A stretch of DNA of 64,000 nt from Deltaproteobacteria bacterium (GTDB lineage Bacteria; Bdellovibrionota; Bdellovibrionia; Bdellovibrionales; Bdellovibrionaceae): contig JAFLCC010000006.1 in the NCBI GenBank assembly GCA_017302835.1, positions 62,001 to 126,000 on the forward strand, read 5' to 3'. The notes beneath the pieces were generated by a model. That model had not been told where the DNA came from, searched no databases, and was given only the letters and a program-made list of their open reading frames with translations. Positions 54,032 through 60,749 of the stretch are shown in pieces (within the stretch, counting starts at the first letter, position 1; each line of letters opens with the position of its first letter). The translations under genes were made by a program, and so were the position numbers.

Positions 54032-54990
54032 AGGTGTATTCGGCTCCTTCAAATATCGCCCTTATAAAGTACATGGGAAAAACCAACGCCATGGATAATC
54101 TTCCAACGAATACTTCTCTTTCTTATACCTTAGAGCATTTAAGAACTTTTATAACCTTAGAAAAAAATGATAAAGATGAATGGCGGGTTTTGCAGGGTGA
54201 TGGATTGTTTCCTTTAGTTTTATCAGAAAAAGGAAAGCAAAAGTTTATCAATCACTTGTCTTTTTTACGAGAACAGGCTCAGGTTAAAGAATTTTTTTTG
54301 ATAAAATCGGCTAATAATTTTCCTTCAGATTGTGGGATCGCCAGTTCCAGTTCTAGCTTTGCAGCTCTGACAATGGCAGCAATGAATGAATTTCAAAAGT
54401 TATCCAATAACTTGTTAGATTTGTCGCCGTCTAACTTATCAGCGCTTTCTAGAAGAGGCTCAGGATCTTCATGTCGCAGTTTTTTTTCACCCTGGTGTGC
54501 CTGGAAAACCGATCGAGGATTTTCATTGGATTTCCCGTACACTCATCTACATCATATTGTTATTTTGGTAGATATAAGAAAAAAAGAAGTCTCTTCAAGT
54601 GAAGCGCACTTGCGTGTTACAACCAGCCCTTTTTTTCAAGAGCGACTGACCAATGTAGAAAAGCGGTTTCATGATCTTTCATTGGCATTAAAGAATTCGA
54701 ACTGGTTGATACTTCGAAAGCTTTGTTTTGATGAATTCACAGAAATGCACCAACTATTTGAATCTTCGATGCCTCCATTCAGTTATCGCAATGAAGCTAC
54801 TTTTAAGGTGATAGATCAACTTCTTTTATTAGAGAAAAAAAATCAAGAAAAGGCCCCAATCATTACGATGGATGCGGGTAGCAACATTCATCTCCTTTTT
54901 AAGAATGAGGATCTAGATCTGGCGAAAAAATATCGTTCTCTTTTTAACGGTTACGATTTGTTAACTTCTTTTCAGAAGGAATTAAAATGA
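54022..54990 (+). CDS. mvaD: Diphosphomevalonate decarboxylase
   Basis: Converts mevalonate diphosphate to IPP with ATP and CO2 loss. A 322-residue GHMP enzyme: YSAPSNIALIKYMGKTN, the phosphate loop FPSDCGIASSSSSFAALT, and RRGSGSSCRSFFSPWCAW are specific to this family (the Ala-Leu-Ile-Lys-Tyr and S-G-S-x-x-R-S patterns). GAAAGGAA precedes the ATG. Overlaps neighbours by ten and four bases, so the operon is tightly coupled. Confidence 0.93.
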   Translation: MDLKVYSAPSNIALIKYMGKTNAMDNLPTNTSLSYTLEHLRTFITLEKNDKDEWRVLQGDGLFPLVLSEKGKQKFINHLSFLREQAQVKEFFLIKSANNFPSDCGIASSSSSFAALTMAAMNEFQKLSNNLLDLSPSNLSALSRRGSGSSCRSFFSPWCAWKTDRGFSLDFPYTHLHHIVILVDIRKKEVSSSEAHLRVTTSPFFQERLTNVEKRFHDLSLALKNSNWLILRKLCFDEFTEMHQLFESSMPPFSYRNEATFKVIDQLLLLEKKNQEKAPIITMDAGSNIHLLFKNEDLDLAKKYRSLFNGYDLLTSFQKELK

Positions 54991-55919
54991 GCTCTGTGTT
55001 TAGAACTGTCGCTTATGGAAAGTGGATTCTTTCTGGTGAACACAGCGTTTTAAGAGGTCAGGAAGCCATAGTGGTGCCTTTGTTTTCTAAGAAATTGTAT
55101 TTTGAATTTCTTCCTGGATCTCAAATCGATGGGCTTCGCATTCATATTGAAGGAAGTCATTCGAGTGATATTGAATCTATTGTAAGGGCTTTGTTTTCCA
55201 AAGCTATTGAGATCCTGGAATTAAAGAAGTTTAATCTTTCAGGTGATATTCGTATTCAAAACGAAATTCCTTTAGGTTCTGGGCTAGGAGCTAGCTCTAG
55301 TCTCTGCGTGGCCTTTGGTAGATGGTTTTGTTCAATGAACTTGATTGAACCGAATAAAGTCTATGAATTTTCTAGGAACCTAGAAAACCTGTTTCATGGT
55401 GAAAGCAGTGGGGTTGATATAGCGGTGGTTCTTAACGAAAAACCTCTTATCTTTAAAAGACCCCAATCAATAGAATATATAGAAAATTATTTTAAACCGC
55501 ATCTTTATCTTTCTTATTCGGGTCAAAGAGGAGTCACAAAAGACTGTGTTGAAAAGGTTAAAAAAATATTTTTAGTTGATCCCGAAAAAGCTCAACGATT
55601 GGATCAATCCATGGTGGAAACGACTCAGTTGCTCAAGCAGGCATTTATCGTTTCTAATGAATTTAACAATTCAAATGCAGTCAACAGTGATCAGAATCGC
55701 GAGAAACAAATGATCTTAGGAATAAATAATGCTTATTCCATATTTCAGGAGTGGGGGCTAACTCGTGGAGCGATTGATGAGCATATTAGCTCGCTAAAAA
55801 GGATGGGTGCTCTGGCATGTAAACCCACGGGGAGTGGTGGTGGTGGCTACGTCTTAAGTTTATGGCCCAGATCTATGGTACCTTCAGAACAAACAGAATT
55901 TGAATTTATCCCCATTTGA
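54987..55919 (+). CDS. mvk: Mevalonate kinase
   Basis: Phosphorylates mevalonate. A 310-residue GHMP kinase: YGKWILSGEHSVLRG (N-terminal motif), PLGSGLGASSSLCVAFG (ATP loop), HGESSGVDIAV (catalytic Asp region), and CKPTGSGGGGYVLSLW (C-terminal GHMP motif). Last gene of the mevalonate operon; AGAAGGAA precedes the ATG. It is five bases from the end of a convergent truncated gene. Confidence 0.93.
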   Translation: MSSVFRTVAYGKWILSGEHSVLRGQEAIVVPLFSKKLYFEFLPGSQIDGLRIHIEGSHSSDIESIVRALFSKAIEILELKKFNLSGDIRIQNEIPLGSGLGASSSLCVAFGRWFCSMNLIEPNKVYEFSRNLENLFHGESSGVDIAVVLNEKPLIFKRPQSIEYIENYFKPHLYLSYSGQRGVTKDCVEKVKKIFLVDPEKAQRLDQSMVETTQLLKQAFIVSNEFNNSNAVNSDQNREKQMILGINNAYSIFQEWGLTRGAIDEHISSLKRMGALACKPTGSGGGGYVLSLWPRSMVPSEQTEFEFIPI

Positions 55920-55923
55920 ATGG

Positions 55924-56310
55924 TTAGTAAAGAACGTCAAGATAAACAACTCCGTTCTGTGCAGAACCCGCAGAGACACAAGTGCCTACATTTGTCGTGT
56001 CAACATAACACCCTGAAACTGAAACACCACCTCCTGAACCGTATCTTAAAGGAGTCATACCTCCATACCAACTTCCAGAATTAAGGATTCCACCGGCACT
56101 CCAATAGGAAACGCCAATGGAACCATAACCTGTAGATACGCCATTAGCTCCACAGTGACCTGGTTGTCCAAATCCTCCATAATAAATACTGTCCGTCGCT
56201 TGTCTATTGGGAGCATAGGACGTTGGAGTTCCGCTACCAAAAACAGCGCCAGGTAGTGGACCTGGAACAAGCGCTCCAGTATAGGAATCAATTCCAAAAG
56301 TGCAAGCAAT
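55924..56310 (-). pseudogene. 5'-truncated glycine-rich protein gene
   Basis: On the minus strand, an open frame of about 128 codons ends in TAA at 55926-55924. It encodes IACTFGIDSYTGALVP near the junction, then a Gly/Ser/Tyr-rich stretch (YYGGFGQPGHCGANG, GVSYWSAGG, SWYGGM) and ends VYLDVLY. It looks like the C-terminal glycine-rich domain of a secreted or fibre-like protein. There is no start codon before an internal ATG and a stop lies just upstream of ATT at 56310. The 5' part is lost at the junction with the next fragment. Confidence 0.65.
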
Positions 56311-57378
56311 TCAGGTTCTTGTAATGGGCCTCCAGATGGACAACAAATTTATTTAAAGCTATGGTCTGGCGTGAAAACCGCTGATGCTTCTCCCATTCAC
56401 GGTTTACAAGTTTGGGATAGCGAAACTGGTTTTAATGCCTGTGGTGGTAAAATTGGCTTACCTTCAAGTGTAAAATCTGAAATTGGCGTGGATTTTAGTT
56501 CCAATGGAGCGGCTGATTCTACCTTCTCATTTGCTACATCAGTCACTAACTTCTTAGATCAGGTGACAAGCACAACAGGAACTGTGACTCTAACAGACAA
56601 CTGGAAGATGAGCACAGCAACACTTCAACATAGCGTGAATCCTGGTTGTAGCGCTACAGACATCACTATTGGTGGTACTTCTTACTCTATGGCATGGAAG
56701 TGTGGACCAGATAATGCGAGTCTTTACCAAGTCAGTTTAGGAGGTGGTTGTGTGGTTACGGCAACTTCGAAACTCGCGGAAGTTCAAAACTGGAGTGGTA
56801 TGACTTGTGTTAATAAATGGGCCGTCACCAATTCTTCAAACTTCGTTCAAACAAGTAGTTCAGTGAATTTCAATTGGACAGATTTGAATGCCTCACAATT
56901 GGCTTCAGGAACTTCATATTCTTCAATCGCAAACTCTGGCAGTTCTGATTCAGCCAAATTAGCACAATTGCAGTGTTATTCAGAGTATTACTATCGTTCT
57001 GGATTAGAGCGATCAGGTGCTGCTTGCTTACCAAGAGTTGCCACAGATTGGTCATCTTCAAATCCAGCTGATTTTGTGAAAGTTAATTTCCGGCCAAGCC
57101 AAATGGTGTTTTTTGACCAATATAAGCCATTCCCGGATGGCAGTGGTGGAACGATTTTAACTAGACAAGAACACTATAATGGAGTTCAAGTTAACGGTAA
57201 TAGTTGGGTTAATTGCAAAGTCATTGATACCGGTGGTTTATCCATTAAAAAAATCAGCGATTCAAAATTATTGGCCACTTATCAATCTTCAGAAATCTCT
57301 ACAAGTACAGGAAAACCTGCTTGTATGGCTAAATTTTCTGGTAAGAAGACAACATTCGTATTTTATTTAACCAAATAG
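56257..57378 (+). pseudogene. 5'-truncated secreted protein gene
   Basis: A plus-strand frame open from 56257, with coherent protein-like sequence from about 56310 (SNSGSCNGPPDGQQIYLKLW), through VKTADASPIHGLQVWDSETG and several Cys-rich, Ser/Thr-rich segments, to KFSGKKTTFVFYLTK. The GTG at 56371 gives 335 residues, but similar sequence continues upstream of it and there is no signal peptide, so the gene is probably truncated. Composition (low lysine, many Ser/Thr/Asn, paired cysteines) suggests an exported surface protein. No family was recognised. It abuts the fragment at 55924-56310 head to head. Confidence 0.6.
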
Positions 57379-57395
57379 TAATGATTATTGTCTGT

Positions 57396-57427
57396 GTGAT
57401 GAAAATAAACATATTTATTTTCATCAC
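57396..57427. terminator. Bidirectional hairpin terminator
   Basis: Perfect 14-bp arms (GTGATGAAAATAAA / TTTATTTTCATCAC) with a four-base CATA loop. It lies between the plus-strand fragment ending at 57378 and the HEPN gene on the minus strand. Confidence 0.7.
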
Positions 57428-57439
57428 TTAAAAGGAATA

Positions 57440-57850
57440 TTAAGGTTTTTCAGGGCCGAGAATCTTCTCGGCCCATAACAAGACTCTGCTAGCTAACAGA
57501 ATGCAATTTTGAAAATCCTCGTGGCTTAATTCTTCACTGCCTTCTTCGTATTTTCTTATAGTGGCATACTGAGAAAGTGTTCCAAGTAGAAAGGCATCTG
57601 GAGGAACTACTTTTTCTGGAAGCACAGCCACCAGGGCTTCTAAATCGTGGGTGTGCGGGATGGGTTTTTCATAAAAACAAAGGACAGCCTTCAATAGCTT
57701 TTCCGTACATTGTTGTGAGTGGTAAACAATGTTCTCTGGTCGTCCAATTTTTGCGGCACTCAATGCCTTGGCAGAATCTAAATCCCCTTTAGCAATACGT
57801 GCAAGCTCATAGGCATATTTTTTCTTATACTTTTTAGCGAGTGGACCCAT
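57440..57850 (-). CDS. HEPN domain protein
   Basis: A 136-residue helical protein: LARIAKGDLDSAKALSA, then YHSQQCTEKLLKAVLCFYEKPIPHTHDLEALV, the classic HEPN helix with a conserved Q-Q-x-x-E-K-x-x-K-A pattern, and a C-terminal helix ATIRKYEEGSEE. The RX4-6H RNase motif of toxic HEPN proteins is not clear. It overlaps the nucleotidyltransferase gene by 17 bases and is downstream of it. MNT/HEPN pairs act as toxin-antitoxin systems in which the MNT enzyme modifies the HEPN toxin; here the toxic activity is uncertain. Confidence 0.85.
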   Translation of the reverse strand: MGPLAKKYKKKYAYELARIAKGDLDSAKALSAAKIGRPENIVYHSQQCTEKLLKAVLCFYEKPIPHTHDLEALVAVLPEKVVPPDAFLLGTLSQYATIRKYEEGSEELSHEDFQNCILLASRVLLWAEKILGPEKP

Positions 57851-58208
57851 TTAAACTCCAATTTGGATGTAATTCAACACCCGATTCTTTGATATCAAAA
57901 CAGACGCCGCCAATTTCACTTCTTTTGATAAAGTCACTTTTTTTGAAAACAAGAAGGTCGAGTGGCCATTGGGATAACCGACCTGACTCATAAATTTTTT
58001 GCAAGAAAAGCTTAGGACTCTCCTCATCAGGAATAATGACAGCTAGGTCTAAATCTGATTCTGCTGTAAATCGGTCAGCTACAAAAGAACCAAAAATATA
58101 GATGGACGAATTTGGTTGTATTGACAGAACTCGCTCAATAATTCCCTTCAGAAGGGTTATCCAGAAGGGATCAGAAGTAGAAAGACGATTAAGCCGAAGA
58201 AGTGACAT
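57834..58208 (-). CDS. MNT-type nucleotidyltransferase
   Basis: A 124-residue minimal nucleotidyltransferase with the GSx10DxD motif: YIFGSFVADRFTAESDLDLAVI (residues about 38-59 in outline: Gly-Ser then Asp-x-Asp), and a third acidic residue in WPLDLLVFKKSD. It is the first gene of an MNT/HEPN pair with a 17-base overlap. In characterised pairs MNT adds AMP units to the HEPN partner and neutralises it. Confidence 0.87.
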   Translation of the reverse strand: MSLLRLNRLSTSDPFWITLLKGIIERVLSIQPNSSIYIFGSFVADRFTAESDLDLAVIIPDEESPKLFLQKIYESGRLSQWPLDLLVFKKSDFIKRSEIGGVCFDIKESGVELHPNWSLNGSTR

Positions 58209-58545
58209 ACCAGGGTAAGTCTATCTCTAAAATCTCAATAGTCAATCTACATCAAAGGCAGGTTGAAACATAATCTCAGTCCGGTATCTTTTTGTTGTAC
58301 ATATACTGGCAAGCATTTTTTTCAAGTGACGTTCCTATACTCAGAATCCCCAGTCTGTAATATTAGATCAGAAAGATTCTTTTAATAAAGGATAATGAGT
58401 CAGAAATTTCAATTTGATACAAATTCTAATCATTATCTGGGGACATTCATGTACCTAGATATATCAAACAGGAACAACGCCTGAATAAAAATCTTTAAGG
58501 AATAACGTTGATTTAATGAAAGAATAGTGAAAGAATAGCGAAAGA
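58209..58545. other. Intergenic region between MNT and Fic genes
   Basis: 337 bases with divergent genes on both sides. The only structure noticed is the triple GAAAGAAT repeat at its right end. No promoter, RNA or gene could be supported. Confidence 0.45.
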
Positions 58546-58551
58546 ATGTTT
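58518..58551 (+). repeat. Short tandem repeats at the fic start
   Basis: Three 11-base units: GAAAGAATAGT, GAAAGAATAGC, GAAAGAATGTT; the third contains the ATG of the Fic gene. The start also lies in a GAAAG/CTTTC dyad. Confidence 0.6.
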
Positions 58552-59583
58552 CTTTCACAAGAGTTTACTTATTCTAAAGTTATGGTTGAAAGCCTAGTTG
58601 AAATTTCTAGAATGCAAGGGGAAATTTCAGCAAAAGTATTTTCATTATCTGATAGATTATTTTATAGACAACAAAGCCTAGCTGAATCAGCTCATTTTTC
58701 TACTAAAATTGAAGGAAATCAGCTGACTTTAAAACAGGTTACAGAGACGCTGGGTCAGAAAACTCATCTCAAAGCGTCTAGAGAACTCAAAGAGGTTATT
58801 AATTATGCGAAAGCTCGTCAATTTATATTCGAATCAAATATCAACATAAACAAAATCAATCTTTTAAAAAGTCATGACATTCTGCTCACAGGAATTTTGC
58901 TTAAATCAATAAGAGGGAAATACCGACAACTTCAAAATGCCATAAAAGATTCCAAGACTCAGAAAGTTATTTATCTCCCCCCAGAGTGGACAGATGTAGA
59001 AGATTTAATGAAAAATCTTTTTAAAATTGCTTTTTTAAAAAAACCTTCAATCGCAGAAGCTGTTATTGACTCTGGAATTTTTCATTTTCATTTCGAATCT
59101 ATTCATCCTTTTTTGGATGGCAATGGCCGTCTGGGACGACTTTGGTCAACTAATATACTTAGGCATGGTGGTTTAAGTTTTGTTGAATTCGTGGCATTTG
59201 AAAAATATCACGAATTGAATCGAAAAACATATTATGAACAGTTGCATGCCTTGCAGGGTGATATTTTTTATAATATTTCTGCTCGTCTAGATTTGACTCC
59301 TTGGTTAGAATATTGGATTAAAGGTTTATTATACTCAATTAAAGAGGCTTATTCGCGAATTGAAAATTTGAGTTTTGAAAAAGAAGAATTGTTTTTAGAG
59401 AAGCGTCTTTCTATGGGTATAAACTTATTTAAATCCCATAAAAAAATATCTGCCGAGCAATATCAATTGCTAGCCAATATTGGAAGGACTCAAGCGGTAG
59501 AAGATTTAAACAAACTCATTCATTTAAAAATAATAAAAAAAATAGGTGGAGGTCGCTCTACTGTTTATATTCTTATGGAATGA
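58546..59583 (+). CDS. Fic domain protein
   Basis: A 345-residue Fic AMP-transferase-like protein. The active-site motif is HPFLDGNGRLGRLW (near residue 186), a full HPFxxGNGRxxR. N-terminal STKIEGNQLTLKQV (residues 45-58) matches the S/TxxxE(G/N) inhibitory helix, so it is self-inhibited in the usual class II way. The C-terminal 70 residues look like a winged helix (SAEQYQLLANIGRTQAVEDLNKLIHLKIIKK). Fic enzymes add AMP to protein targets. Its 3' end overlaps maf on the other strand by 11 bases. Confidence 0.92.
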   Translation: MFLSQEFTYSKVMVESLVEISRMQGEISAKVFSLSDRLFYRQQSLAESAHFSTKIEGNQLTLKQVTETLGQKTHLKASRELKEVINYAKARQFIFESNININKINLLKSHDILLTGILLKSIRGKYRQLQNAIKDSKTQKVIYLPPEWTDVEDLMKNLFKIAFLKKPSIAEAVIDSGIFHFHFESIHPFLDGNGRLGRLWSTNILRHGGLSFVEFVAFEKYHELNRKTYYEQLHALQGDIFYNISARLDLTPWLEYWIKGLLYSIKEAYSRIENLSFEKEELFLEKRLSMGINLFKSHKKISAEQYQLLANIGRTQAVEDLNKLIHLKIIKKIGGGRSTVYILME

Positions 59584-60151
59584 AGATTCCATATTTTTCC
59601 AAAATTTTTGAAAGTCCAAGAAGTGGAATTCCTTGAATAGCTGTGGGATCTGTTGATTCAATAGTTTCTATGATCTGAATTCCGTGAGCCTCCATTTTAT
59701 AGGAGCCAGCGCAGTCCCAGGGGGAATCAAGATCGACATAGCTTTCGATTTGGGCTCGTCGTAAAGGCTTTATTTTAATTTTAGTTATATTTAGTATGTC
59801 TTCTTGATAAGCGCCATCGAGCACCGTAAGAGCGGTTATTAATTCATGAGTTTGGCCTTGAAGTTTCATGAGTTGAAGAATGGCCTTCTCGCGTGTCCCT
59901 GCTTTTCCAAGAATTTCATTGTGAAGATGAACCAGCTGGTCGCCGCCAATGGTGATTTGGTCTTCCTTGGCTACCGAAGAGGCTTTCAAATAGCTTAATC
60001 GCAAAGCCAATACAGAAGGATTAAGGGAACAGTTTTTGTTTTTTTCGAAATCTTCATCAATCAATGGATTTTGCGATTCAAAGGTTAGACCAAGAATTTT
60101 TAATTGCTGTTGCCTGTAGAGGGAAGAACTTGCTAATACTATTTTTTTCAT
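59573..60151 (-). CDS. maf: Maf-like nucleoside triphosphate pyrophosphatase
   Basis: A 192-residue Maf/YhdE/YceF protein: KKIVLASSSLYRQQQLKILGL, SLNPSVLALRLSYLKA, TIGGDQLVHL, GKAGTREKAILQLMKLQGQTHELIT and DCAGSYKMEAHG. It hydrolyses modified or canonical NTPs (dTTP/UTP or m7GTP type) to remove them from pools. The start at 60151 (MKKIVL) gives the standard family N terminus; the longer reading to 60244 runs through the repeat at 60175-60201. It is divergent from fur with a shared promoter region. Confidence 0.92.
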   Translation of the reverse strand: MKKIVLASSSLYRQQQLKILGLTFESQNPLIDEDFEKNKNCSLNPSVLALRLSYLKASSVAKEDQITIGGDQLVHLHNEILGKAGTREKAILQLMKLQGQTHELITALTVLDGAYQEDILNITKIKIKPLRRAQIESYVDLDSPWDCAGSYKMEAHGIQIIETIESTDPTAIQGIPLLGLSKILEKYGIFIP

Positions 60152-60174
60152 CTCGGTTTGTCCACTTGTACCAC

Positions 60175-60201
60175 CCTGCGGCCTCGATTTAAGTCTTTTC
60201 A
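60175..60201 (-). repeat. Dispersed 27-base repeat, copy 2
   Basis: CCTGCGGCC, one base, CGATTTAAG, one base, CTTTTCA; matches 32079-32105 at 25 of 27 positions. It lies in the maf-fur intergenic region. Confidence 0.55.
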
Positions 60202-60227
60202 GACAGGCCTCGACAATTCTATTGCAA

Positions 60228-60749
60228 ATGAAAATAATTTTCAACTATATTCCAGAAATGATAAAAAAAATAGAAGAAAAATTGTTACCTCGGCAAATAG
60301 ATAATGAAACCTTATTTTTTGATGAAAAATGGACGGAGGATGACTTTCGAAATATCATTAGGAAGATAAATTTAAAGGTCACTCCCCAAAGGATGCAGAT
60401 CTTAAAGGTGCTTCATGAGAACAGAAAACATATCACGGCTCAAGAACTTTTTGAGAAAGTGCAAAAGATCAATTCAGCCTTAGGATTTGCGACAGTCTAT
60501 CGGTTTTTAAAAGACCTCTCAAAAGTGAATTCAGTAACAGAAGTAAGGATGGGCGGGATGCCTACGCGTTATGAGCTCACTCCCAAAAAACATCATGATC
60601 ACATGACCTGCACTCAGTGCGGTCGTATTGTTGAATTTGAAAATAAAAATATCGAGGTGTTGCAGGAAAAGGTGGCTCATCAATATGGTTTTAAATTAAC
60701 TCATCACGTGTTAGAACTTTACGGAGTGTGTCCGGCATGTCAGACTTAA
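60228..60749 (+). CDS. Fur family transcriptional regulator
   Basis: A 173-residue Fur-type regulator. The winged helix is INLKVTPQRMQILKVLHEN ... ATVYRFLKDLS (residues about 45-105). The metal site has HHDHMTCTQCG and the C-terminal zinc pair is YGVCPACQ; both CxxC pairs are present. It could be Fur, PerR or Zur; the metal cannot be told by sequence. There is a 40-residue N-terminal extension before the Fur domain. Starts at ATG 60228 or 60258 are both possible. It overlaps the uvrA start. Confidence 0.88.
   Translation: MKIIFNYIPEMIKKIEEKLLPRQIDNETLFFDEKWTEDDFRNIIRKINLKVTPQRMQILKVLHENRKHITAQELFEKVQKINSALGFATVYRFLKDLSKVNSVTEVRMGGMPTRYELTPKKHHDHMTCTQCGRIVEFENKNIEVLQEKVAHQYGFKLTHHVLELYGVCPACQT

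Noticed and set aside
56055-56309. Minus-strand 84-residue frame
   Set aside because: It is an alternative frame of the glycine-rich fragment; the frame at 55924-56310 gives the coherent Gly/Tyr-rich protein ending.
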